Shown here piece by piece: positions 16,470 through 24,207 of a stretch of 44,503 nt of DNA. The stretch comes from Actinokineospora xionganensis (lineage in GTDB: Bacteria > Actinomycetota > Actinomycetes > Mycobacteriales > Pseudonocardiaceae). The stretch is from the NCBI RefSeq assembly GCF_014323725.1, contig NZ_JABVED010000001.1, forward strand, positions 1 to 44,503, given 5' to 3'. Under the pieces are notes generated by a model. It was given only the letters and a program-made list of their open reading frames with translations, made no database searches and was not told the origin of the DNA. The translations under genes were made by a program, and so were the position numbers. Each line of letters opens with the position of its first letter. Positions within the stretch are counted from its first letter, which is position 1.

Positions 16470-16813
16470 CGACCACACCGATCACCGAGGTGCCGTCGCA
16501 GGAGGCAGTGCTAGAGGAGATCAGCTCGATGCTCCTGAGAGTCCTGGATCAGTACGGTCTCGATGGCTTTGACGATACAGGCGAGATCGCTGGCAAAATC
16601 ACTCTAGACACCACGTTCCATGACGAACTCGGCTTGGAGAGCATCGACCTGGTCACCGTCGGGTCGATGCTGACCGACCGCTACGGCGAGCAGGTCAACC
16701 TCGCGGCGTTCCTCGCCGACCTCGACATCGACGACGTGATCGGCATGCGCGTCGGCCTGCTCGTGGATTTCGTGCGCACGGCCCTGAGCAGGCCGCGCCT
16801 GGCGGGGAGCTGA
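16466..16813 (+). CDS. Discrete acyl carrier protein
   Basis: A 115-residue single-domain carrier protein. The phosphopantetheine site is LGLESIDLVTV, with the Ser following Glu rather than the usual Asp. Helix II continues into a standard ACP fold ending near residue 108. It starts with GTG 16466, overlapping the previous stop, after a strong GAAGGAGGAG. It may load a starter, accept the finished chain or present it to the hydrolase or glycosyltransferase (inference). Bases ~16540-16620, including an extra acidic loop (GFDDTGEIAGK), are clearly less GC-rich and use codons such as ATA, AAA and CTA that are rare in neighbouring genes. Confidence 0.88.
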   Translation: MTTTPITEVPSQEAVLEEISSMLLRVLDQYGLDGFDDTGEIAGKITLDTTFHDELGLESIDLVTVGSMLTDRYGEQVNLAAFLADLDIDDVIGMRVGLLVDFVRTALSRPRLAGS

Positions 16814-16818
16814 CACCG

Positions 16819-17640
16819 GTGGGCATGATCCAGGCGAACGGCATCCGCACGCACTACCAGCTGATGCCCGCGAAGAACCCGGCCACACCGGAGCCGCCGA
16901 CGGTGGTGTTCATCCATGGCCTCGGCTACGACAGCCTCGCCAGCTTCTACCTGACGCTGGCCGCGCCGGTGTCGCAGGCCGGGATCAACGTGATCACCTA
17001 TGACCTGCGCGCCCACGGCCGCAGCGACCGCCCGGTGAGCGGCTACCGGGTCGCCGACTTCGTCGAGGACCTGCGCGCGCTGCTGGACGAGACCGACGTC
17101 GAAGGCCCGGTTTACCTGGTGGGCAACAGTTTCGGCGGCACCATCGCGTTCAGCTTCGCCGAGCGCTACCCCTCGCGGGTGCGCAGCATCGTCGCGATCG
17201 AAGCCGAACCGGCGACCCACGAGTGGTCCCGCAAGATCGGCGGCACGCTGACGAACGTGGTCGACTGGATGGAGGACCCGGAGATCCTCGCGTGGCTGGA
17301 GGACACCTACGGCGCGCACCACGCGCGCCTGTCGAAGGTCGCCAGCGCGGTCATCCGGGCGACGACGATCGTCGAGGAGGTCCCCCAGGGCCCGTTGCTC
17401 GACGCCGAGGCCCTGCGCGGCATCCGCTGCCCGGTTCTGTCCATTGTGGGCAGTGAGGGGTTTCAGAGCGACAACCTGCTTGCCGTGCAGTCCTCACTGC
17501 CGGACTGCCGCACGGAGGTGATCGACGGCCAGAACCACTCGGTGCTCGTCGAGCGCCACCGCACCGTGCGCTCGCTGCTGCTCGACTGGGTCGACGAGAT
17601 CGAGGCGATCCCCGCGGAGGTGGAGGTCGGCGCGGCATGA
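16819..17640 (+). CDS. Alpha/beta hydrolase, probable product-release thioesterase-like enzyme
   Basis: A 273-residue alpha/beta-hydrolase without signal peptide. The oxyanion motif is HGLGYD and the nucleophile Ser104 is in GNSFGG. The catalytic His is probably in GQNHSVL near residue 237. The usual acid position after strand beta-7 reads IVGSEGFQSD, so the acid may be Glu or a shifted Asp. It sits 5 bases after the ACP stop and before the glycosyltransferase, so hydrolysis or transfer of the ACP-bound chain is the natural guess. A different ester or epoxide-type substrate cannot be excluded. The start is GTG 16819; ATG 16825 is an alternative two codons in. Confidence 0.82.
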   Translation: MGMIQANGIRTHYQLMPAKNPATPEPPTVVFIHGLGYDSLASFYLTLAAPVSQAGINVITYDLRAHGRSDRPVSGYRVADFVEDLRALLDETDVEGPVYLVGNSFGGTIAFSFAERYPSRVRSIVAIEAEPATHEWSRKIGGTLTNVVDWMEDPEILAWLEDTYGAHHARLSKVASAVIRATTIVEEVPQGPLLDAEALRGIRCPVLSIVGSEGFQSDNLLAVQSSLPDCRTEVIDGQNHSVLVERHRTVRSLLLDWVDEIEAIPAEVEVGAA

Positions 17641-17714
17641 GTGAGCTTGCGAGCGAATCATCGACACAGTGCCTTCGCGAGTGGAGCCACCGAACTTGTG
17701 AGGTGGCCGCGTGA
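17637..17714 (+). CDS. 25-codon bridging reading frame between hydrolase and glycosyltransferase
   Basis: An ATG at 17637 overlaps the hydrolase stop (ATGA). The frame runs 25 codons (begins MSELASESST, ends CEVAA) and its TGA (17712-17714) overlaps the GTG start of the glycosyltransferase (GTGA). It therefore fills the 70-base gap with exact stop/start overlaps on both sides, as a translational-coupling linker would. I know no family for the peptide. It may be coincidental, or the DNA may be a dispersed intergenic repeat. Confidence 0.35.
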   Translation: MSELASESSTQCLREWSHRTCEVAA

Positions 17715-18853
17715 GCCGATTCTTGATTGTGGTGCCGCCCTTCGTGGGTCACGTCAACCCGGTCGCCGGGGTCGCGGCCGAGTTGACGGGGCGTGGGCAC
17801 GACGTGGCGTGGGCGGGGGACCAGGAGCTGCTCGACCGGTTGCTCCCGGCAGGCTCCACCGTCTTCTCCGTGGCGTGTCCCATTCCCGAACGGCCCGCCG
17901 ACGTGCGCGGGTTCGCCGCCTGGAAGTTCCTCTGGGAATCCATGCTGGTCCCGCTCGCCCACACGATGCTTCCCGGCGTGCGGGACGCGGTCGAACAGTG
18001 GCGGCCGGACGCGCTCCTGGTCGACCAGCAGGCTCTTGCGGGCGCGCTCGTCGCGGGCAGCGTCGGGCTCCCGTGGGCCACCTCGGCCACCACCTCCTCC
18101 GAGATCACCGACCCGCTGGCGGCGATGCCCGCGATCGGCGGTTGGGTCCGGGGGCTGCTCGCCGACCTCCGCCTGCGCTTCGGTGACCCGCTCGACGGCC
18201 ACGACCTGCGTTTCTCCCCGCACCTGGTGCTCGCGTTCACCACCATCGTCCTCGCCGGGGACCCCGCGGTGGCCGTGCCCGTGCGGTTCGTCGGACCGTC
18301 GCGCAGGCCCGCCCGGCCCATCGGGTTTCCCTGGGAATGGCTCGACGACCGGCCGCTCGTCCTGGTCACCCTCGGCACCGCCAACGACGACGCCGGCGCC
18401 AAGTTCCTCGCCGACAGCCTCACCGCCCTGCGCGACCGGCCCGGCCTGCAAGCCGTGGTCGTCGACCCCGCGGGGGCACTGGCCGACGTCCCCGCGAACG
18501 TCCTGTGCCGCACCGAGGTGCCCCAACCCGAACTGCTCGACCGGGCCGCGCTCGTGGTCTGCCACGCCGGGCACAACACAGTCTGCGAGGCGCTCGACCG
18601 GGCCGTTCCGCTGGTGGTCGCCCCGATCCGGGACGACCAGCCCGTGATCGCCGATCAGGTCGTGCGCGCCGGGGCGGGGGTCAGGCTCCGGTTCGCGCAC
18701 GCCGGAGCCGAGCGGATCGGCAAGGCGATCGACGATGTCCTGGCCGAGCCCGGCTACCGTGACGCCGCCAAGCGGGTCCAGGAGTCGTTCGCCGCCGCGG
18801 GCGGTGCCGCCGAGGCCGCGACCGAACTTGAATTTCTTGCGCGTTCGACCTGA
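17711..18853 (+). CDS. MGT-family glycosyltransferase (GT1, GT-B fold)
   Basis: A 380-residue nucleotide-sugar-dependent glycosyltransferase like those acting on macrolides and other lipophilic acceptors. The N-terminal acceptor domain begins with the usual PPFVGHVNPVAGVA loop. The donor-binding motif is present as CHAGHNTVCEAL ... PLVVAPIRDDQPVIADQVV. There are no membrane segments, so it acts in the cytoplasm. It is the last gene of the synthase operon and is coupled through the 25-codon frame. That position suggests it adds a sugar to the acyl product, giving a glycolipid (inference). The GTG start follows GTGAGGTGG. The sugar donor cannot be read from the sequence, and no deoxysugar genes are nearby. 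Confidence 0.88.
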   Translation: MSRFLIVVPPFVGHVNPVAGVAAELTGRGHDVAWAGDQELLDRLLPAGSTVFSVACPIPERPADVRGFAAWKFLWESMLVPLAHTMLPGVRDAVEQWRPDALLVDQQALAGALVAGSVGLPWATSATTSSEITDPLAAMPAIGGWVRGLLADLRLRFGDPLDGHDLRFSPHLVLAFTTIVLAGDPAVAVPVRFVGPSRRPARPIGFPWEWLDDRPLVLVTLGTANDDAGAKFLADSLTALRDRPGLQAVVVDPAGALADVPANVLCRTEVPQPELLDRAALVVCHAGHNTVCEALDRAVPLVVAPIRDDQPVIADQVVRAGAGVRLRFAHAGAERIGKAIDDVLAEPGYRDAAKRVQESFAAAGGAAEAATELEFLARST

Positions 18854-18891
18854 TCGGCCTGTGGCGAACTGACAGAAGATGAGCGAGAACT

Positions 18892-18953
18892 TGTCGGGCG
18901 AAGCGATATTTCGCCGCTCGACAAAATAGCCTTGACCAGCGCGGATTCGCGCT
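18892..18953. repeat. Two inverted repeats in the gap before the SRPBCC-ligase gene
   Basis: The first is TGTCGGGCGAA (18892-18902) against TTCGCC-GCT-CGACA (18910-18923), an 11-bp stem with a 3-base bulge. The second is AGCGCG-GATT-CGCGCT (18938-18953). Between them lies TTGACC (18933-18938), a possible -35. The first may end the synthase transcript and the second may be an operator for the ligase. No convincing -10 was found. Confidence 0.4.
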
Positions 18954-19046
18954 GCGATCCTGATTGTCGAGCTGTGACACCTAGCAGAGAGGGTGCGCTC
19001 CACAAAATTCGGGGGTTGTTTTTAAGCAAAGACAGGATCGTGTGCC

Positions 19047-21122
19047 ATGTCAGCCGATTGTGTTGTCTTCGACATCAACATCGATCATCCGCGCGAGCGT
19101 GTGTGGAGCGTGATCGGCGACCTTCCGCGGTATTCGCGATTCTTCCGCGGAATCACCTCATTCGAGCAGATAGCCGCTCGGGGATATGGCACCCCCGCCC
19201 GCTTCCTGCTGCGCGCCTCCCTGGGGCCGGGGGCGTTGCTGCACCACGAGATCGAGACCAGGATCGCCCGGCCCGACGAGCAACTCGTCCTGGCGGGCAA
19301 GCCGGACAACGGCAGCTGGGTCTCGATCCGGCTCGAAGACGGCGGACCGGGCAGGACGATCCTCAAGTTCGTGTTCTTCCAGCCGATGCTGCGCCACCCG
19401 CAGGGCATCGACTGGACCGAGTCCGACATCAAGAACTGGGTCCGCGACGCCGTGCGGCGCGTCGACGGGCACCTCGCGGGCATATCCGACCCGCGCGCGG
19501 TGCTCAAGCGCAAGGACGTCAGCTCGTCCCCGATGCGGATGGTCTCGACCCTGGCCAAGGCCGGGATCCTGGCCCCCGCGCGGCCGGACAAGATGTTCAA
19601 GCAGCTCAAGGCCGTCGCCACGTGGGGCGGGACCATGGTCGCCGGGTACACCGCGGCCGCGGCCCGTGAACCGGGCAAGACCGCGGTCATCGACCCCACC
19701 GGCAGACGCACCTTCGGCGAGATCGCCGACCGCTCCGGCAGACTCGCCGAGGGACTGCGCGAGCTCGGTGTGCGCGCCGGGAGCAAGGTCGGCATCCTGG
19801 CCCGCAACCACGCGATGTTCATCGAGTCGCTGGTGGCGTTCGGCAAACTCGGCGCCGACGTCGTCATGCTCAACACCGCCCTGTCCGCCGAGCAGGTCGT
19901 GGAGGTCGTGCGCCGCCACCGGGTCAAGGTGCTTGTGGTCGACGACGAGTTCGCGGGCAAGGTCGATTACCTGCCGGTGACCGTCACCCGGCTCTGGACC
20001 GGCTCGAAGTCGCCCACGCTCGAGAGCGTGATCGCCGAGAACGAGCCGGGCACGTTCACCCCGCCCAAGGAGCCGGGCAGGCTCATCGTGATGACCTCCG
20101 GCACCTCCGGCACGCCGAAGGGCGCACGCAGACCGACGCCACCCGGACTGGGCAGCGCGGCGATGGTGCTCTCCCGCATCCCGATGAAGGTCGGCGACAG
20201 CGTCCTCATCGCCGCGCCGATCTTCCACAGCTGGGGCTTGGTAGGCGTCCAGATCGGCATGGTCCTGCGGGCCACCCTGTCGCTGCAGCGCACCTTCGAC
20301 GCGGAGGCCACGCTGCGGGCGATCGAGAAGCACCGGATCACCACGCTGTTCGTGGTGCCGATCATGCTGCAGCGCATGCTCGCCCTTCCCGACCACGTGC
20401 GCGAGCGCTATGACACCTCCAGCCTGCGCATCGTCGCCAGCAGCGGCTCGGCGATCCCCGGCACCGTGGTCACCGGCTTCATGGACGTCTTCGGTGACAT
20501 CCTCTACAACTTCTACGGCTCCACCGAGGTTTCCGCGGGCGCCATCGCCACCCCGGCCGACCTGCGCGCCGCGCCGACCACCGCGGGCCGCTCGCCGCTG
20601 GGGTCCACCCTCGGCATCCTCGGGCCCGACGGCGAGCAGGTCCCGCCGGGATCGGTCGGGCGAATCTTCGTCGGCAACGACATGCTCTTCGACGGTTACA
20701 CCGACGGCGTCGCCCGCGAGATCAGACACCAGCTGATGGACACCGGCGACCGCGGCTACTTCGACGCCGACGGGCGGCTGTTCGTCTCCGGCCGCGACGA
20801 CGAGATGATCGTCTCCGGGGGCGAGAACGTCTTCCCCCGGCCGGTCGAGGAGGTGCTGTCCGCGCTGCCGCAGGTCGACGACGTCGCCGTGGTCGGCGTG
20901 CCCGACGACGAATACGGCCAGCGCCTTGCCGCCTATCTCGTACTGCGCGCCGGCGCCCGGCTCGACGCGGAACTCGTGCGTTCCTATGTCCACCAGCGGC
21001 TGGCCCGGTTCTCCGTGCCACGCGATGTCCTCTTCGTCGACGAGTTGCCGCGCAACCCCACCGGAAAGGTCCTCAAGCGGCTGCTGACCGACGAGCACCC
21101 GCTCGTTCAGCAGCTGGACTGA
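19047..21122 (+). CDS. SRPBCC (START-like) domain fused to acyl-CoA/acyl-AMP ligase
   Basis: A 691-residue fusion. Residues 1-~150 look like an SRPBCC/polyketide-cyclase-type lipid-binding domain: DINIDHPRERVWSVIGDLPRYSRFF at the start, a typical RIARPDEQL strand and a C-terminal long helix. A linker of about 45 residues follows. Residues ~200-690 are an adenylate-forming enzyme with P-loop MTSGTSGTPKGARR (~349), FYGSTE (~490), DTGDRGY, GRDDEMIVSGGENVFP and catalytic Lys674 in NPTGKVLKR. It activates a carboxylic acid, most likely a fatty or polyketide acid, to acyl-AMP and then CoA or ACP thioester. The lipid-binding module may present the acid. It stands 193 bases after the glycosyltransferase and before the Mce operon, linking both lipid systems. 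The start is ATG 19047 after AGGATCG. Confidence 0.88.
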   Translation: MSADCVVFDINIDHPRERVWSVIGDLPRYSRFFRGITSFEQIAARGYGTPARFLLRASLGPGALLHHEIETRIARPDEQLVLAGKPDNGSWVSIRLEDGGPGRTILKFVFFQPMLRHPQGIDWTESDIKNWVRDAVRRVDGHLAGISDPRAVLKRKDVSSSPMRMVSTLAKAGILAPARPDKMFKQLKAVATWGGTMVAGYTAAAAREPGKTAVIDPTGRRTFGEIADRSGRLAEGLRELGVRAGSKVGILARNHAMFIESLVAFGKLGADVVMLNTALSAEQVVEVVRRHRVKVLVVDDEFAGKVDYLPVTVTRLWTGSKSPTLESVIAENEPGTFTPPKEPGRLIVMTSGTSGTPKGARRPTPPGLGSAAMVLSRIPMKVGDSVLIAAPIFHSWGLVGVQIGMVLRATLSLQRTFDAEATLRAIEKHRITTLFVVPIMLQRMLALPDHVRERYDTSSLRIVASSGSAIPGTVVTGFMDVFGDILYNFYGSTEVSAGAIATPADLRAAPTTAGRSPLGSTLGILGPDGEQVPPGSVGRIFVGNDMLFDGYTDGVAREIRHQLMDTGDRGYFDADGRLFVSGRDDEMIVSGGENVFPRPVEEVLSALPQVDDVAVVGVPDDEYGQRLAAYLVLRAGARLDAELVRSYVHQRLARFSVPRDVLFVDELPRNPTGKVLKRLLTDEHPLVQQLD

Positions 21123-21184
21123 ACCCTTGCTGTCCGTTCCACAAACTCTGGGGGCGAACTCTGTCCAGAGTGACAATCCAGCCC

Positions 21185-21217
21185 ACATTTCGGGCCATTA
21201 TGGAAGCCATTTCGGGC
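21185..21217 (+). promoter_or_regulatory. Direct repeats upstream of the Mce promoter
   Basis: Two copies of CATTTCGGGC (21185-21194 and 21208-21217) are 23 bp apart, start to start. They lie 5 to 38 bases upstream of the -35 box, where an activator would bind. Confidence 0.4.
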
Positions 21218-21222
21218 ACATG

Positions 21223-21251
21223 TTGTCAGCCGTGTGACACGTCGGTAATGT
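21223..21251 (+). promoter_or_regulatory. Promoter of the Mce operon with embedded palindrome
   Basis: TTGTCA (21223-21228), exactly 17 bases, then TAATGT (21246-21251) is a good sigma-70-like promoter. The spacer contains the perfect palindrome CGTGTGACACG (21231-21241), a likely repressor site between -35 and -10. The leader to the ATG at 21382 would be about 125 bases. Confidence 0.6.
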
Positions 21252-21381
21252 ACCGCTGAGTAGCCGATTCGCGACCATTTGCGTGAATGCGGTCCCGCTA
21301 TTATTGGCCGGGTCGGAAAGAAATGACCGGCGCCTGGATTGTGTTTGTCCTTCGGCGAAGACGAAATCATTGGGAGATGCG

Positions 21382-22572
21382 ATGGGTGTCGAGGTCGCCG
21401 TCGAGGGATTGAGCAAGTCCTTCGGTCGCCAGTCCATCTGGCGCGACGTCACCCTCACCCTGCCCCCGGGTGAGGTGTCGGCGCTGCTCGGCCCTTCGGG
21501 CACCGGCAAGTCGGTCTTCCTGAAGTGCCTGATCGGGCTGCTCAAACCCGAGCGCGGCAGCGTGATCATCAACGGGGTCAACCTGTGCACGTGCAGTGAG
21601 CGGGAGATGTACGAGATCCGCAAGCTCTTCGGGGTGCTGTTTCAGGACGGCGCCCTGTTCGGCTCGATGAACCTCTTCGACAACGTGGCGTTCCCGCTGC
21701 GTGAGCACACGAGGAAGTCCGAGGCCGAGATCAAGCGCATCGTCTTCGAGAAGCTCGAGCTGACCGGCCTGCAGGGCGCCGAGACCAAGCTCCCCGGCGA
21801 GATCTCCGGCGGCATGCGCAAGCGCGCGGGCCTGGCCCGGGCGCTGGTGCTCGACCCCGAGATCATCCTGTGCGACGAGCCGGACTCCGGTCTCGACCCC
21901 GTCCGCACCGCATACCTCTCGCAGCTGCTCATCGACCTGAACGCGCAGATCGACGCGACGATCCTCATCGTCACCCACAACATCAACCTCGCCCGGACGG
22001 TTCCGGACAACATCGGCATGCTCTTCCGCAAGGAATTGATCATGTTCGGCCCCCGTGAGGTGCTGCTGACCAGCGACGAGCCGGTCGTGGAGCAGTTCCT
22101 CAACGGCAGGCGGTTCGGTCCGATCGGGATGTCCGAGGAGAAGGACCAGGCGACCATGGCCGCCGAGGCCGCGCACCAGGAGGCGGGCCACTCCGACGGG
22201 TCCAATGAGGACGTCCGCGGCGTGGTGCCGCAGATCGAGCCGACGCCGGGGATGCCCGCCCGCGACGCGGTGCGCAGGCGCCGCAACCGGGTGCTGAAGA
22301 TCCTCGACACGCTGCCCGAGAGCGCCCAGCACGGCGTGCTCGCCTCGCTCAGCGCCGAGGACCTCGGCCGCTACGACGACTGGGCCCGCCGCGCCGCGCA
22401 GGGTCGGATGAACACCAGGCACGCCGGTCCGGTCGCGACGATCCCCGGTGTGTCCACACTGGACCCGGACGCGACCGGCAGGATGCACGCGCCGCCGCCC
22501 CCACTTCCGCACCGGGGCGCACGTCCCGGTGACGAGCACCGCCAGCGCCCCCGACCGGAGGCGCGCCCGTGA
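21382..22572 (+). CDS. mceG: Mce-transport ATPase (MceG/Mkl-type ABC ATP-binding protein)
   Basis: This 396-residue ATPase energises lipid import by the Mce complex from the cytoplasmic face. Walker A is GPSGTGKS (37-44), Q-loop Gln88, signature ISGGM (141-145, the MlaF/Mkl form) and Walker B ILCDEP with Asp165-Glu166. After residue ~265 comes a charged and Pro-rich extension of about 130 residues, longer than the bare ATPase. A C-terminal extension is known in mycobacterial MceG, though the His/Pro-rich end here looks disordered. The ATG at 21382 follows GGGAG. The stop overlaps the first permease start by GTGA. In mycobacteria the ATPase is usually encoded away from the mce operons; here it is the first gene. 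Confidence 0.9.
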   Translation: MGVEVAVEGLSKSFGRQSIWRDVTLTLPPGEVSALLGPSGTGKSVFLKCLIGLLKPERGSVIINGVNLCTCSEREMYEIRKLFGVLFQDGALFGSMNLFDNVAFPLREHTRKSEAEIKRIVFEKLELTGLQGAETKLPGEISGGMRKRAGLARALVLDPEIILCDEPDSGLDPVRTAYLSQLLIDLNAQIDATILIVTHNINLARTVPDNIGMLFRKELIMFGPREVLLTSDEPVVEQFLNGRRFGPIGMSEEKDQATMAAEAAHQEAGHSDGSNEDVRGVVPQIEPTPGMPARDAVRRRRNRVLKILDTLPESAQHGVLASLSAEDLGRYDDWARRAAQGRMNTRHAGPVATIPGVSTLDPDATGRMHAPPPPLPHRGARPGDEHRQRPRPEARP

Positions 22573-23363
22573 CCACCCTGATGGACAAGTCCCGGTCCGC
22601 GGTCGTCGCAGCGCTCAACGAGTTCGGCAGCCTGTTCTCCCTCGGCCTCGACGTCGTCGTGAACATGTTCCGCAGGCCATTCCAGGCCCGTGAGTTCATC
22701 CAGCAGTTCTGGTTCATCGCGAGCGTCTCGATCCTGCCCGCCGCGTTCGTCGCGATCCCGTTCGGCGCGGTCATCACCCTGCAACTCGGGTCGCTGACCA
22801 GCCAGATCGGCGCGGAGTCGTTCAACGGCGCGGCGAGCGTGCTGGCGGTGATCCAGCAGGCGAGTCCGATCGTGACCACGCTGATCATCGCGGGGGCGGG
22901 CGGCTCGGCCATCTGCGCCGACCTCGGCTCCCGCACCATCCGCGAGGAGATCGACGCGATGAAGGTGCTCGGCGTCTCGCCGGTGCAGCGCCTTGTCGTG
23001 CCGAGGGTGCTGGCCGCGATGCTCGCCGGTGTGCTGCTCAACGGCATGGTCAGCGTCGTCGGGGTCGCCGGTGGCTACTTCTTCAACGTGATCATGCAGG
23101 ACGGCACCCCCGGTGCCTTCCTCGCCAGCTTCTCCGCCCTGGCCCAGCTGCCCGACCTGTGGGTCAGCGAGCTCAAGGCCCTGATCTTCGGCTTCCTCGC
23201 CGGGTTGGTCGCCGCCTACCGCGGCCTCAACCCCAAGGGCGGCCCGAAGGGCGTCGGCGACGTGGTGAACCAGTCCGTGGTCATCACGTTCCTGCTGCTC
23301 TTCTTCGTCAACTTCGTGATCAGCGTGATCTACCTGCAAATCGTCCCCGCGAAGGGAGCGTGA
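22569..23363 (+). CDS. yrbEA: YrbE/MlaE-family permease A of the Mce system
   Basis: A 264-residue integral membrane permease. It has the MlaE features: an N-terminal amphipathic segment, hydrophobic segments near residues 50-75, 85-105, 145-175, 200-215 and 235-258, and the cytoplasmic coupling loop GSRTIREEIDAMKVLGVSP, which contacts the ATPase. It forms the transmembrane channel with the next gene product. The GTG start overlaps the ATPase stop, and four bases separate it from the next gene. Confidence 0.92.
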   Translation: MTTLMDKSRSAVVAALNEFGSLFSLGLDVVVNMFRRPFQAREFIQQFWFIASVSILPAAFVAIPFGAVITLQLGSLTSQIGAESFNGAASVLAVIQQASPIVTTLIIAGAGGSAICADLGSRTIREEIDAMKVLGVSPVQRLVVPRVLAAMLAGVLLNGMVSVVGVAGGYFFNVIMQDGTPGAFLASFSALAQLPDLWVSELKALIFGFLAGLVAAYRGLNPKGGPKGVGDVVNQSVVITFLLLFFVNFVISVIYLQIVPAKGA

Positions 23364-23367
23364 GTCG

Positions 23368-24207
23368 GTGATCAACATCAATGAGCGACGCCGCCGCGCG
23401 GTGCTGCGTTCGACGAACGGCCTGGAACGCCTCGGCGACCAGCTGTGGTTCTACTTCCGGGCCCTGGCCTGGATCCCGCTCACGGTCACCCGGTACTCCC
23501 GGGAATGTGTCCGGCTGCTCGCCGAGGTGAGCTTCGGCAGCGGCGCGCTCGCCGTCATCGGCGGCACCATCGGCGTGATGGTCGGCCTGAGCGTGTTCAC
23601 CGGCACGGTCGTCGGCCTGCAGGGCTTCTCCGCCCTGAACCAGATCGGCACCTCGGCGTTCGCGGGCTTCCTCTCCGCCTACCTCAACACCCGTGAGATC
23701 GCGCCGCTCGTCGCCGGTCTCGCGCTGTCGTCGACGGTCGGGTCCGGTTTCACCGCCCAACTCGGCGCGATGCGGATCTCCGAGGAGATCGACGCGCTGG
23801 AGGTCATGGCGGTGCGCAGCCTGCCGTACCTGGTGACGACCCGGATCATCGCCGGGTTCTGCGCGATCATCCCGCTGTACGTGATCGGCCTGCTCACCTC
23901 CTACATCGCCGCGCGCACCATCACGGTGGAGGTCTACGGGCAGTCGGCGGGCACCTATGACCACTACTTCAGCCTGTTCCTGCCACCGGAGGACGTGCTC
24001 TGGTCGTTCGTCAAGGTGCTGATCTTCAGCGTGGCGATCATCCTGACGCACTGCTTCTACGGCTACCGCGCCACCGGTGGCCCGGCCGGTGTCGGCGTCG
24101 CGGTCGGCCGCTCCGTGCGGACCTCGATCGTGCTGGTCAGCATCCTGGACTTCTTCCTCAGCCTGGCGATCTGGGGCGCGACGACGACCGTGCGGGTGGC
24201 GGGATGA
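23368..24207 (+). CDS. yrbEB: YrbE/MlaE-family permease B of the Mce system
   Basis: The second permease, 279 residues. It shares the MlaE core with permease A, including the coupling loop (GAMRISEEIDALEVMAVRSLPY), GFTAQLG before it and the closing membrane segment near the C-terminus. Its N-terminus is longer and basic (INERRRRAVL). The pair is expected to form a heterodimer with MceG below and the MCE-protein tube above. The start is GTG 23368. Its stop overlaps the MceA start by ATGA. Confidence 0.92.
   Translation: MININERRRRAVLRSTNGLERLGDQLWFYFRALAWIPLTVTRYSRECVRLLAEVSFGSGALAVIGGTIGVMVGLSVFTGTVVGLQGFSALNQIGTSAFAGFLSAYLNTREIAPLVAGLALSSTVGSGFTAQLGAMRISEEIDALEVMAVRSLPYLVTTRIIAGFCAIIPLYVIGLLTSYIAARTITVEVYGQSAGTYDHYFSLFLPPEDVLWSFVKVLIFSVAIILTHCFYGYRATGGPAGVGVAVGRSVRTSIVLVSILDFFLSLAIWGATTTVRVAG

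Noticed and set aside
21158..21171. Terminator after the SRPBCC-ligase gene
   Set aside because: ACTCTG-TC-CAGAGT is a perfect but very short palindrome with a 2-base loop and no T-run; too weak to call.
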